From: Sphingobacterium hotanense
GTDB lineage: Bacteria; Bacteroidota; Bacteroidia; Sphingobacteriales; Sphingobacteriaceae
Length of the DNA stretch: 64,000 nt
Reading direction: 5' to 3'
NCBI RefSeq assembly: GCF_008274825.1
Contig: NZ_CP030848.1
Coordinates: 372,001-436,000, forward strand
The notes below the pieces were generated by a model, which was given only the letters and a program-made list of their open reading frames with translations, had not been told where the DNA came from and made no database searches. Positions 37,632 through 47,245 of this stretch are shown piece after piece (positions within the stretch are counted from its first letter, which is position 1; each line of letters opens with the position of its first letter). A program made the translations under genes and the position numbers.

Positions 37632-40600
37632 TTAAAAACCTAAACTAAGCGAGAAGGATACAGAGCGGGCAAATGGATAGTCTAGTCCACGTTCATTTTT
37701 TACAGTGGAGCTGTAAAATATGTCGTTCATGTATGCACGCGCCATTAATGAGGACAGTCCTGCTCTTTTCATCCAAGGTTTATTGTTAACCTCATAACCC
37801 ATGGTAAATGATTCCCCTATCAATTGATTGTTATCTTGTACGAACCGAGAGGAGATGGGGGTTGGACCTCCATATGCTGATGCTATTGACTTAAATTGCG
37901 CGACATCTCCGGGCTTCTGCCAGCGGTCGTAGTACGCTCTTTTGTCGTGATTCCAAAAGAGATTATTGGTATTAATGTTTTCGACTTTATTGTATAGCGT
38001 CTGCATGAAAATTTGTCCGCCAAGTCGGTATCGTAAATTAGCCGATAAGGAAAAACCCTTATATGAGATGCTAGTTCCGATCACACCTGTGATTTTAGGG
38101 TCCGAATTGCCGACGACACGTTCATCCTCATAGTTGTGCGTAAAAGTTTGCTGACCTTCTCGATTCAAGAAAACCTCCCTACCCGTGATCGGATCAATTC
38201 CTAATGACGGTACAGCCCATAGATCGGATGGGCTTGCGCCATCATAATATCGCACCAGATTTCTGCTTTTGTTGCTGGTATTATGATTATCAAGGGAGGA
38301 TCCGAGCTGATCATAAACAGACGTTAGATGGCTTGCTGATAAGTTAACCCTCCAGCTCAATTCATTGCGCTGAAAGAGCAACGCGTTGCTTGTCACAACG
38401 AAGCCTTTCGAAATCTGCGTGCCCATATTTTGTGCCATGGATTGACTTCCTGTAGATGATGGCATGCCCACGTAAACCAATAGGGGGTCGGTCGTCTTGT
38501 GAATGTAATCACCTTCCAACTTCAAACGTCTGTTAAAGGCTTGCAACTCGATTCCAATATTTTTATTTAAGGTTTTTTGCCAGCGTAAATTCGGATTGCC
38601 AAAACTCGACAAGATGACGCTTGAGCCGAAAGGATTTCGATTTTCCTGATTATACCGATAAATCCGAGTGGATATGTAATCTTCGAAATTTTGATTTCCA
38701 GGGTTACCTATGGAAGCACGCATTTTGAATATATTGAGCCAACCCCACTTGCTAAAAGGCAGGATGTCTTCATTATGAAGGTTCCAGCCAATACCAGTTG
38801 ACCAGATTGTTGTGAATTTCCTACTAGCCCCGTAAACCGAAGAACCGTCCGATCGGAGGGTGCCATCGAAGAGAAATCGCTGGTCATATGTATAGCCAGT
38901 ACTGAGGTAGAAACTTGCACTCCGCCGCTTACTCTCTAAATAATTTGCGTTGCCTGATTCCGGATAACCAAAGGAAAAAGCGGGATTGGTAAACTCTTCA
39001 TCAACAAAGCCCCTAGCCGCATAGGTGGTGGCAAGCGATGATTTTTGATCCAAACGGACACCAGAGACAAGGTTTAGCAGATGTCGCTCATGGAGCATCT
39101 TTACCAATGTTAAGCTTAAATCCGTGTCGTAATTGAGCGCGTTACCGTTGGTCTCCTCATACGTTCCTTTCAGCATCGGATCCACGCTTAAAAACTCGGT
39201 ATTAAAGGGCGAGCGGAATATTTCTTGGTGTAAATTGTCCTTGTTTAACCCAAGGCGGTAGCGTAAAACTAAACCAGGCCTCATATCCCATAGTAATTCG
39301 AAGTTATTGGTGAAACCATTATTTACTGCTCTGTTGCGGTTATTGTTCCGGAAATCGTATAGTGGATTATAATTGTTTTGTTCGCCCGCGGAAGTGAAAA
39401 AATTCTCCCATATAGGGTCAACCCCTCCTTGTTCATTGTACTTTCTACGATAAGGATTCGCCTGAGCAAATCGGGAAAAAGATACGGGCTCACGTTCGGC
39501 AACGGTATAATCGATGCTTAGTGAATTCGAAAAAGATAGGGAACCCTTACGGTAGATCAATTTCGCGTTACCATTGCTTAGCTGACGGTTAGAGCCCCGC
39601 ATGACCCCTTGGGTGTTGCCATGCGAAATAGAAAGTAAGTAGCGAAAGTTCTTATCACCCCCTTCTGCAGTCAGGTTATGTCGATTTACGATTCCGGTGC
39701 GGAGGGGTTCATTGAGCCAGTAGGTATCTACTCCGCGCTTGATATCCTTTAACTTATCATAGTACAGCAGTTCCCGATCTGGCCTACCCCCAGATCCAGC
39801 AGAGGAATTGTCAAACGTTCCATAGTAGCCGGTTAAGCGTTCGAAGTCTAATTTTTCCTGCGCATTCATCAAGTTGTAATCCGATAAATCGGGAAAGGTT
39901 ACTGAACCATTTAAATTGTACCTGATTTTCAGTTCGCCTGGTAAGGGACGCTTCGACTCAACGACAACGACACCATTGGCAGCTTTGGATCCATAAATGG
40001 CAGTAGCCGCGGCATCTTTAAGGACCGTAATAGTTTCAATGCGATCCATACTAAAATCGCTTATCACCGATAAGCTTGTCTCAAATCCATCCAAGATAAA
40101 AAGGGGTTGATTGGGGTTGGTGCCATATTCCTCGGTTAGCCCGATCACACTACTTTTGCCATTAATTTCTATGTCGGGAAGTCGATTGGGATCAGAGCCG
40201 AATATGCTGCTTTCCATAATTTGAAACGAAGGGTCTAAAGTCTTTAAACTCTGTAATACGTTTTGATTGCCCACTGTCTTGAGTTCTTCAGCGGTATAGG
40301 TTGCTGAGGATCCCGTAAAGCTTTCTTTCTTTCGTTGATAAATACCTGTAACTACCGCCTCTTTGATCATTTCTACCTCGTCTTCCATCGAAACTTTTAA
40401 GACGCTACCCGGCTCCCATGTCGCCTCAATAGGTTTCATACCGATGAACCGAAAAAGAAATGTAAGCGGTGCGCTGGCCAATGTATTGGGGAATGTAAAT
40501 ACACCGTTATCGGCCGATGTCGCGGTGATCCCTAGTTCCTTAATAGTCACGCTCACGCCAATTATTGCTTGTCCCGTAGAAGCATGGGTGACTTGACCGA

Positions 40601-40973
40601 CAATCGTTTGCCTTTGCGGAGAAACCGCCTGTGGTCGTGCTGAGCGACTGGCGGGCTTTTCTTTCATGTAAAAAGAAATGTTTTTCGATTGGATTTTATA
40701 ATCAATAGGCTGATTAGCAACCAATCTTTTCAAAAAGTCTTCCAAGTTCATTTCGACTACTACCAGGGTGACAGGCTCCGTCGCTGCTAAAATATTTGAG
40801 GTGCTGTAGACAGAATATCCTGTTTGGCGCCTGATTTCTTCAATGACTTTAGTGAACTTCACATCTTTACCCCGAAACGTGATTGTCTGCGCATTTGTCC
40901 ATTGTCCTGCGCAAAGAAAGAATAGAATAAAGCAAAATATTTTATTCCAAACAGTACTTTTACTAGTGTTCAT
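37632..40973 (-). CDS. SusC/RagA TonB-linked outer-membrane receptor with STN domain
   Basis: 1113 residues; signal peptide ends near WTNAQ. An STN domain (TFRGKDVKFTKVIEEIRRQT through IDYKIQSKNISFYMKEK, about 30-105) precedes a carboxypeptidase-like domain (about 125-205), the plug (LFILDGFETSLSVISDFSMD, YGSKAANGVVVVESKRP) and the barrel ending SVSFSLSLGF. The STN domain predicts signalling to the FecR encoded 100 bases upstream. First gene of the transport part of a seven-gene cluster. Confidence 0.97.
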   Translation of the reverse strand: MNTSKSTVWNKIFCFILFFLCAGQWTNAQTITFRGKDVKFTKVIEEIRRQTGYSVYSTSNILAATEPVTLVVVEMNLEDFLKRLVANQPIDYKIQSKNISFYMKEKPASRSARPQAVSPQRQTIVGQVTHASTGQAIIGVSVTIKELGITATSADNGVFTFPNTLASAPLTFLFRFIGMKPIEATWEPGSVLKVSMEDEVEMIKEAVVTGIYQRKKESFTGSSATYTAEELKTVGNQNVLQSLKTLDPSFQIMESSIFGSDPNRLPDIEINGKSSVIGLTEEYGTNPNQPLFILDGFETSLSVISDFSMDRIETITVLKDAAATAIYGSKAANGVVVVESKRPLPGELKIRYNLNGSVTFPDLSDYNLMNAQEKLDFERLTGYYGTFDNSSAGSGGRPDRELLYYDKLKDIKRGVDTYWLNEPLRTGIVNRHNLTAEGGDKNFRYLLSISHGNTQGVMRGSNRQLSNGNAKLIYRKGSLSFSNSLSIDYTVAEREPVSFSRFAQANPYRRKYNEQGGVDPIWENFFTSAGEQNNYNPLYDFRNNNRNRAVNNGFTNNFELLWDMRPGLVLRYRLGLNKDNLHQEIFRSPFNTEFLSVDPMLKGTYEETNGNALNYDTDLSLTLVKMLHERHLLNLVSGVRLDQKSSLATTYAARGFVDEEFTNPAFSFGYPESGNANYLESKRRSASFYLSTGYTYDQRFLFDGTLRSDGSSVYGASRKFTTIWSTGIGWNLHNEDILPFSKWGWLNIFKMRASIGNPGNQNFEDYISTRIYRYNQENRNPFGSSVILSSFGNPNLRWQKTLNKNIGIELQAFNRRLKLEGDYIHKTTDPLLVYVGMPSSTGSQSMAQNMGTQISKGFVVTSNALLFQRNELSWRVNLSASHLTSVYDQLGSSLDNHNTSNKSRNLVRYYDGASPSDLWAVPSLGIDPITGREVFLNREGQQTFTHNYEDERVVGNSDPKITGVIGTSISYKGFSLSANLRYRLGGQIFMQTLYNKVENINTNNLFWNHDKRAYYDRWQKPGDVAQFKSIASAYGGPTPISSRFVQDNNQLIGESFTMGYEVNNKPWMKRAGLSSLMARAYMNDIFYSSTVKNERGLDYPFARSVSFSLSLGF

Positions 40974-41010
40974 TAATTGATTTGGTTATTGGTGAGTATT
41001 ACTTTTCTTA

Positions 41011-41037
41011 ACTATTTTCCTTTTTGCGAAAAATAGT
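41011..41037 (-). promoter_or_regulatory. Hairpin in the fecR-susC gap
   Basis: ACTATTTT (41011-41018) pairs with AAAATAGT (41030-41037). It lies in the short leader before susC and mirrors the hairpin in the other fecR-susC gap at 15317-15343. No T run; role may be attenuation or RNA processing. Confidence 0.35.
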
Positions 41038-41073
41038 ATGTGTTCTTTTCTTTTTCGTTGACGCGTGTGGTTA

Positions 41074-42195
41074 TTAGTAAATGATAAGTTCTTTTTCCGT
41101 TTCGTTTAACTTATATTTGATTTTGCTAAGCTCTAGGATATTTAATACAAAGTCGATATCAACATCTCTATACGCGTCTCCCACTAGCTTCACATCAGGA
41201 ACCTTATTTTGGTAATTAATTCGAAGATCATACCATCTACCTATTTCATGCATGATCTCTTTGAAGCTTTTATTATCAAATGAGAATTTTCCCTCGAGCC
41301 AAGCGGTTGCGCCCTTAGTATTCACCTCGTAAATGTCAATCCCTCTCTCGTCTAAGCGAGCTTGTTGTCCTGGTTTGAGCAGCCGCTCATACTGATTAGT
41401 AGATATTTTGACACGACCTTCCACCAAGGTCGTACGGATCTCAGGGAGATCGTTGTAGGCTTGTACGTTGAATTTTGTACCCAAGACCTCGATTTCCTGC
41501 TTTCCTGTTATGATGGTGAAGGGCCTCTTTGCATCATGCGCGACCTCAAAGAACGCTTCGCCTGTTACTTGTACCACCCGCTTTTTGTCTTTGAATATGG
41601 ATGGATAGGTTAGGGAAGATGCTGCATTAAGCCACACAACCGTTCCATCAGATAACGTGACTTGGTATTCCCCACCTCGCGGTGTACTGAGTATTAACTC
41701 CTGGGACACCGCGGTTGTCAGTTCAGTTCCGTCACTATAGGTGATCGCTTGACCACTGATAATGCCCGAATGCTCATCACTCAAACTAAAGGATTCACCA
41801 TCAGCTAAGGTTAAAGTAGCTTTCTTTCCGCCCGGTATAATCATACTAGTGCTATGATATACCGCATTATTTTGTAACTGTTGAGGAATGTAAGTCGTAT
41901 ATAGAGCAAACGTGCCTAGAAAAACTACGATACACGCAGCAGTGACTCGCCATAGCTTTGAAATTCTTTTTATTCTTGAAGGAGCATGCAGCCGCTGACT
42001 GAGTTTATTCCAATTCCTCTCTACAGCCGCTGCGTCAATTGGTAGTTCTTCGTCCAATATTGGGTCATTTATCTCCCGATCGATCCATTCTTGGATCTGC
42101 TGTGCGTTACGCTCCTCGTTAAAATGATGGATTAAGCGTTCCGCTTCTTCAGGAGAACATTTTCGCTGCAGAAATTTTTGATATATGTTGTGCAT
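41074..42195 (-). CDS. FecR-family anti-sigma factor
   Basis: 373 residues. A cytoplasmic N-terminal region (NIYQKFLQRKCSPEEAERLI) is followed by a membrane helix at about 85-105 (VTAACIVVFLGTFALYTTYI), a periplasmic FecR domain (STPRGGEYQVTLSDGTVVWL, VTGEAFFEVAHDAKRPF, VLGTKFNVQAYND) and the C-terminal module with MHEIGRWYDLRINYQ. It should gate the ECF sigma factor encoded 73 bases upstream in response to the STN-domain SusC. Confidence 0.95.
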   Translation of the reverse strand: MHNIYQKFLQRKCSPEEAERLIHHFNEERNAQQIQEWIDREINDPILDEELPIDAAAVERNWNKLSQRLHAPSRIKRISKLWRVTAACIVVFLGTFALYTTYIPQQLQNNAVYHSTSMIIPGGKKATLTLADGESFSLSDEHSGIISGQAITYSDGTELTTAVSQELILSTPRGGEYQVTLSDGTVVWLNAASSLTYPSIFKDKKRVVQVTGEAFFEVAHDAKRPFTIITGKQEIEVLGTKFNVQAYNDLPEIRTTLVEGRVKISTNQYERLLKPGQQARLDERGIDIYEVNTKGATAWLEGKFSFDNKSFKEIMHEIGRWYDLRINYQNKVPDVKLVGDAYRDVDIDFVLNILELSKIKYKLNETEKELIIY

Positions 42196-42268
42196 ATCGG
42201 CAATTGATTACATTCGTTTAGTATATAGTAATCAATTACGCGGAAAAGTACGGCTCCTGTTGATTTTT

Positions 42269-42874
42269 TTATGAAAATATTTCGCCTAATAGAAACAGAA
42301 CGAATGCAGAAGGGTTATGATGAGCCATTTCTACCCTTACGAATTTTAACGCTCGCGTCATATGATCCTTGACAGTAGATAGGGAAATTCCACAGATCGA
42401 CGCTACCTCCTCATATGTCTTACCCTCCATCTTTACTAACCTAAAAATCTGTTGTCTTTGCGGAGGAAGTTTTGAAATAGCCTTCTCTAAAGCTTCGCTT
42501 GTTTGCTTAAAAGATAGTTGCTCGTTTAGCTGATCGTACAACTCTGTGGCATGCACTAGAAGTTGGTTTCGGAGTTGATGGTCTTTACTTGCTCTTTGGT
42601 AATATTTGTAAGTCAACAATTTCGCTCTGTGCAAAAGGACTGCTCTGAAAGATACGTTCAACGGTAAGCGTCCTCTGTGCTCCCAGATTTGTAAAAAAAG
42701 CTCCTGGTGCAGGTCTTCTGCTGCTTGTGAGTCTAACACTAATGCCCTCAGCCGTCGCATAATTAATACGCCATAACGATTATACAATATCTGATATGCT
42801 CTTACATTCCCCTCTCGTAGCTGATCCATCAGTCTATCCTCGGCAATGTCAACACATTCTTTGAAAGGGCGCAT
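42269..42874 (-). CDS. ECF sigma-70 factor (FecI-like)
   Basis: 201 residues. Sigma2 region: YNRYGVLIMRRLRALVLDSQ, AAEDLHQELFLQIWEHRGRL; sigma4 region: ISKLPPQRQQIFRLVKMEGK, then GISLSTVKDHMTRALKFVR as helix-turn-helix. First gene of the minus-strand cluster sigma-fecR-susC-susD-DUF4843-PKD-tlpA. It likely activates susC when released by FecR. Confidence 0.94.
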   Translation of the reverse strand: MRPFKECVDIAEDRLMDQLREGNVRAYQILYNRYGVLIMRRLRALVLDSQAAEDLHQELFLQIWEHRGRLPLNVSFRAVLLHRAKLLTYKYYQRASKDHQLRNQLLVHATELYDQLNEQLSFKQTSEALEKAISKLPPQRQQIFRLVKMEGKTYEEVASICGISLSTVKDHMTRALKFVRVEMAHHNPSAFVLFLLGEIFS

Positions 42875-43547
42875 TATGAATAAAATATTAGTTTAGTAGA
42901 ATAATTTGGATTCTCAAACTTACATAATTTAGGGAGTAATGCCAATTTAATCAATCGAGTAGATTAACCAATTCATACATTTTCGCGACCGTGTTGGAAA
43001 CGTAGGTAACACCAGTCCAGAAAATTTATGGTGGATATATAATAAATATTTAAAATATTCTCCGCACAACAAAGTGATGAAGAGATGACGCCGATGTGAA
43101 AAGAATGTTTTATATGAGTTAACGGGCTTAATGAATTCAATCTTTTCATCCCATAGACCGTGTGTTTAAATCCTCAGAAATTCTGATTTTTGATTTTCCA
43201 CCCTTAAAAGGTGACTATTCTATAAGAGTTGGGTATATTAAGCGTTAGAAGATCCGGTAGGTTGTGTACCTCAGGCTTTTCCTTCCGAATTGACGAATAT
43301 GACCGGGGAAGTATGTTGTTGAACAACATGTGAAATTGGAAGGCAAAATTTATATGTACAATGATGTAAGTAGGGAGGCTCATGTCCTCCCCAAGGAACG
43401 CGAGCGCCTTTCTGCATTATTTAAAAGTAGGTGGAGCGACATTTTGTAGGTGCAATACTGATGGCGCGTAACAGCCCGCCCTGTTTCCATCGTCTAAAAC
43501 AAACGCTGGAAACAGAACGGAAGAGCATCTTTTTAAGAAGTTTGCTA
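42875..43547. other. Intergenic region with a short coding-like remnant
   Basis: About 670 bases upstream of the sigma gene. A plus-strand open frame without a good start at 43312-43449 reads like protein (GKIYMYNDVSREAHVLPKER) and may be a gene remnant. CTGTTTCCA (43481-43489) and TGGAAACAG (43507-43515) form a nine-base hairpin just past the next minus-strand gene, possibly its terminator. Confidence 0.4.
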
Positions 43548-44528
43548 TTAATCCATGAAAACTTCATTAGTTTGTGCTAAACGTTGTGATCCAACATTAG
43601 CTGGGCAGGCAATATCGTCTGTGGCATCATAGATCAATTCTTTTCCCGCATTTCTTTCAATGGTCTCCGCCGGTACATAAATTTGTGTTTTCGTACGGCT
43701 GTACCCACTTGGGAAATAACGGATGTAATAACCATCTGGGTGGTAGGTCCAAATGCCGCTCGGCGTATCTTCTCTTACCGGAGCCATGCCCGCTAGAATT
43801 GCATAATGCTCAAACTCTGCATAAGAATAGTTTCCAGATGAAACTAGGTTTCTAATCTGGTTCTCCGCTTCAAATACCGCCTGCAGTTCCTTTGGTAATT
43901 TATTCTTTGCTTCTTGAACAACATCAAAGGGTAGGATACCTAAGGCTCCGCCTTCCAATTGCAATAGTTGCTTCGGGCTCAATAACTTTAAAGCCGTCAC
44001 CTTTACCGGGCCGGAATAATCACTGAACTTTGTGCGAGCGATGATGGTCCATAATAGCATCTGTATATCGCTTTGTTTCACCTCAGGGTGCTTTTCTGCG
44101 CTCTTTAAGATAGCGATTACTAGCTCCTTTTTCTTGCCCAAAGTTGGTGCATACATATAGCCATCCCCCGACGATGGGGCATAGGTGCCGGCCTTTAGAC
44201 AATAACTCTTGTTGGTGATTTCATAATGTCCCGCAGCTAACACATAGCCAGCGTCAGCTTTTTTCGGAAGGGAGGTTAATGCTTTATAAGTCGCATCATT
44301 TTGAAAGTCAGGCATCTCTTGGCCTTGACGGTTGACATCCTCGAAATTCGTGCTGATTGCTTCCGGTGCTTTAAACATTTTATCGAGTCCAAGCACCTTT
44401 GCTCCCTTGGCACCCGTTGCTTTCGCAGCTTTGTCCAATAGACCTCCAAATTGCGCATGACTGGCAATCGGTAGAAAGATTAGAACAACAAATAATGAGG
44501 ATAATGCAGATAATTGTTTTGTTTTCAT
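43548..44528 (-). CDS. Hypothetical secreted protein
   Basis: Start set at MKTKQLSALSS (44528), giving a signal peptide ending PIASHAQ; 326 residues. The mature part starts FGGLLDKAAKATGAKGAKVL, has a mixed alpha/beta middle and a C-terminal YHPDGYYIRYFPSGYSRTKT segment. I do not recognise a family. It stands alone between two intergenic regions, with intact frame and normal composition, so it is probably functional in the periplasm or at the surface. Confidence 0.75.
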   Translation of the reverse strand: MKTKQLSALSSLFVVLIFLPIASHAQFGGLLDKAAKATGAKGAKVLGLDKMFKAPEAISTNFEDVNRQGQEMPDFQNDATYKALTSLPKKADAGYVLAAGHYEITNKSYCLKAGTYAPSSGDGYMYAPTLGKKKELVIAILKSAEKHPEVKQSDIQMLLWTIIARTKFSDYSGPVKVTALKLLSPKQLLQLEGGALGILPFDVVQEAKNKLPKELQAVFEAENQIRNLVSSGNYSYAEFEHYAILAGMAPVREDTPSGIWTYHPDGYYIRYFPSGYSRTKTQIYVPAETIERNAGKELIYDATDDIACPANVGSQRLAQTNEVFMD

Positions 44529-44856
44529 TTTGTGTACGGTTTTCCGTTTGGTAATAGTTGATACCAAATATACTTTTATTTTTAAAATGAAAGTGCTTAA
44601 GGCGATCCCTAATCCTTGATATAGCCATTTGTTTAACTGTGCTGGCGTATAAAAAATTCGATACCGTCATTGTAACAGCATCAGGGTTTGAAAATGTTTA
44701 TGCACTTATAGCCATTTTTTTATAAATAGAGAAAGGGAGCTTCTATGGGTGGTTGTAAGAAAAATTCGTTGACTGAGAGGTTTATTGATGACATTCTTTA
44801 TCCCCGTTCAACATCACTTTTTGCAATAAGGTCATCTACTATAAAATGAACTTACC

Positions 44857-45305
44857 TTAATACCGCATTCTCCAACGGGTTATCAGTCCGTTCTCAACTG
44901 TAAACAAAAAATCTGCTTTGCTGGAATATCCACGGCTTGAATATTGTCCTTTGACAACAACTTGGTTTTCGTTAATTATAGTGTATTGTGGGTTCTCAAC
45001 CCTACCCTGACGGCTGATTATATCACTTTCCAACCACTTACGGGTTTCTTCTGGTGTTTTCATTGTTCCATCTGTCCCATAAGCCTGAGTTGCTGTTTTA
45101 GAAAATTGGGCTCTGATATGTTCAGCATGTTTTTCCTGCATGGCTCCCATCAATTTTTTTACAGGCTTGGTTACGTTCTCATCTTGCATTTGTATTGAAT
45201 TTGAGTTTGGTGCGTTTTTTTATTTGTCTTCATATCTATCTGGCCACAGGCATTAAACGTGATTGCGATAAGCAATGCGGATAAGGATAGTTTAGTGTAA
45301 GCCAT
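44857..45305 (-). pseudogene. NTF2-like (SnoaL-type) lipoprotein, frameshifted after its signal
   Basis: The 110-residue frame from 45189 (MQDENVTKP to LITRWRMRY) has the look of an NTF2-like or SnoaL-type domain, with EHIRAQFSKTATQAYG and FLFTVENGLITRW. It has no export signal. In the adjacent frame MAYTKLSLSALLIAITFNAC (from 45305) is a lipoprotein signal that runs out of frame. Adding one A to the seven-A run (T run at 45215-45221) joins them as MKTNKKNAPNSNSIQMQDEN. So the gene is frameshifted, or the homopolymer length is misread or variable. It sits in a cluster with DoxX-like, SDR and AraC genes. Confidence 0.75.
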
Positions 45306-45318
45306 ATTAATTTGATTT

Positions 45319-45662
45319 TTATGGATGTTGTAAATAGATAATGACCAGATTAAGCAATAAAAAAGGGATTTCAATAGCAACGCTTTTCAAATATTTATTC
45401 AATAGCTGTAAACAGATGATCAGCAATATACCTGCTGCCATAAGGAAATTTTCCAATACAAACGTTTTGGGAAACAATATCAGAACCGAAGCAAGCAGTG
45501 TTACAACCCCATTAACGATATCGGCATTTTTACAAAATTCCATTTGCCGAACATTTCCAGCATTTCTGGTTTTACATTGAGCATATTTCACCCGTGTTTT
45601 GTTCCCATGAACACCGAAAAGAGGATCAGTACTGAATTGAATATTTTTAATATCATTGGCAT
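45319..45662 (-). pseudogene. DoxX-like membrane protein, broken
   Basis: The gene appears to start MPMILKIFNSVLILFSVFMG at 45662, then meets TGA at 45588-45590 (probable Trp codon) within MGTKHG. The same frame continues MLNVKPEMLEMFGKWNF, after which a one-base loss near 45531-45537 shifts to the frame KNADIVNGVVTLLASVLILF and CLQLLNKYLKSVAIEIPFLL. The rebuilt protein of about 115 residues would have four membrane helices in the DoxX-like pattern. Two separate lesions make decay more likely than a single reading error. Confidence 0.8.
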
Positions 45663-45729
45663 TATGTTTTAAGAAAAAAGGCAAACAACCAAGTTATTTG
45701 CCTTTCAAAAATATACAATAGGTTTCTAT

Positions 45730-46485
45730 CTATCGTGTGGTATAACCACCGTTGGCAAAAATGGTCTGTCCTGTAACCCACCAACCGTCAGTTACCAAAA
45801 ACTCTACCAACGGAGCAATGTCTTTGATGTCTGTAAGACCGCCCAAATCCGAAGCCGATTTATGATAAGCCACCGCATCGTCGCTTTCCTGTCCGTAGAA
45901 GAAAGGTGTATCCATTGGCCCCGGTGCGACCGCAGTCACCGAAATACCACGGGAACCGAATTCCTTGGATGCCGCACGGGTGAAATGTTCCACCGGAGCT
46001 TTTGCACCTGCATAGGTAGAGTAATAACCTGTAAATGCTGCCAGCAGAGAAGTGACAATCGTATTGATTTTTCCGTTATCATTCAGCTTTTTACCGGCCT
46101 CCTGGATAAAGAAATACGCCACTTTGGAGTTGATGTCGCTCATACTGTCGTATTCTTCTTCCGTTGTATCGGTAAAAGGTTTTTTCAACACTTTGCCTAC
46201 CGTATTGATAGCAATGTCTATACCACCAAATTTTTCGATAGCTGCGTCAAAAAGTCTCGTGATGTTTTTTACATCCGTTAGATCAGCCTGAAATAAAAAT
46301 GCTTCTCCGCCAGTGTGTGTAATGTCTGCCAATGTTTTTTCGGCATCTGCTTTTGTAGCATCGCTATTGTAGTGGATCACTACTTTTGCTCCTTTCGCTG
46401 CAAAGTTACGGCTCAATAAGCCACCCAGGTTTTTTGCACCGCCGGCAATCAGAACTACTTTACCGTTTACATCATTTCTTGCCAT
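45730..46485 (-). CDS. Short-chain dehydrogenase/reductase (SDR)
   Basis: 251 residues, the usual length for classical SDRs. The cofactor loop is GGAKNLGG (15-22), a slightly unusual TGxxxGxG variant; catalytic Ser146 (TSLLAA), Tyr158 and Lys162 (YAGAK) are present, as is PGPMDTPFF. It reduces or oxidises a carbonyl/alcohol with NAD(P)H in the cytoplasm; substrate unknown. It lies between the small AraC regulator (upstream, 84 bases) and the broken DoxX-like and NTF2-like genes, a grouping that looks like one transferred stress or detoxification cassette. Confidence 0.93.
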   Translation of the reverse strand: MARNDVNGKVVLIAGGAKNLGGLLSRNFAAKGAKVVIHYNSDATKADAEKTLADITHTGGEAFLFQADLTDVKNITRLFDAAIEKFGGIDIAINTVGKVLKKPFTDTTEEEYDSMSDINSKVAYFFIQEAGKKLNDNGKINTIVTSLLAAFTGYYSTYAGAKAPVEHFTRAASKEFGSRGISVTAVAPGPMDTPFFYGQESDDAVAYHKSASDLGGLTDIKDIAPLVEFLVTDGWWVTGQTIFANGGYTTR

Positions 46486-46569
46486 ATTATTTGATTTTAA
46501 ATGTTATACAATTGAATACACAAAGCTGGCAAGATTATTTATTTATTTCATGGTGAACTTTTCGGGAAA

Positions 46570-46947
46570 TTATTTTTTGTTCTGTTGCCGGAATTGTCCG
46601 GGTGTTAATCCTACAAACTTTTTGAAAAATTTAGAGAAATTGGATGGATCATATGTCAAGATTTTTGCAATTTCGGATATAGATTTATCGGTTTCCAAAA
46701 GCATTCTTTTTGCTTCATCAATAATCTTAAGGTCGTAAAAATGACAGGGATGGTTTCCTGTTTCTTTTTGCACTGTATCGGTCAGATGTTTATGTGAAAG
46801 GAACAATTCACCAGCAATCTTGTTGATCTCCATGAATTCGCCCACCTTTCCCGAAACAACATCGGCAATATGCCCGTCCAGAAAACGGAAATAGTTTGCC
46901 GTGATTTCTTTGCTTCTTTTTAATATATTTTGGTTTGTTTCATTCAT
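46570..46947 (-). CDS. Small AraC-type transcriptional regulator (HTH only)
   Basis: 125 residues consisting essentially of the two AraC helix-turn-helix motifs: INKIAGELFLSHKHLTDTVQ and SISEIAKILTYDPSNFSKFF, with the closing FVGLTPGQFRQQ. No ligand-binding domain, so it is a single-domain regulator probably controlled at expression level or by a partner. It is co-directional with and 84 bases upstream of the SDR gene, which it likely regulates. Confidence 0.9.
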   Translation of the reverse strand: MNETNQNILKRSKEITANYFRFLDGHIADVVSGKVGEFMEINKIAGELFLSHKHLTDTVQKETGNHPCHFYDLKIIDEAKRMLLETDKSISEIAKILTYDPSNFSKFFKKFVGLTPGQFRQQNKK

Positions 46948-47071
46948 CTTAATATACGAAAAAATAACACAAAAATACGATCTTTCTAAAGATACGTTAT
47001 GGTGAACTTTTCGGATTATGATGATAAAAAAGCAAATCCCTCCGAATTTTCAGAGGGATCTTGTTTTAACT

Positions 47072-47245
47072 TTAGAAGAATTTTAAGTACGCCTTTCTAA
47101 ACTCCTTTAATAATTTATCTAATTCCAAAGACGGGTTACGGACTCTTGTACCTGCTGCTTTGTTTCCTTTTTCTGCCTGTAATTCTGCGTCGGCTTTCAA
47201 CGCTTTGTAGCTTGCGTTGATTTTTTCGATTAGTTCATTTATTAT
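47072..47245 (-). pseudogene. Histone H1-like (Hc1-type) protein remnant
   Basis: On the minus strand a frame reads NELIEKINASYKALKADAEL, then QAEKGNKAAGTRVRNPSLEL and DKLLKEFRKAYLKFF before TAA at 47072-47074. GNKAAGTR followed by a Lys/Arg-rich helix is the mark of the Bacteroidota histone H1-like family. No start codon exists in frame (ATA ATA precedes AAT GAA) and the end departs from family pattern, so the gene appears decayed. Confidence 0.75.
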
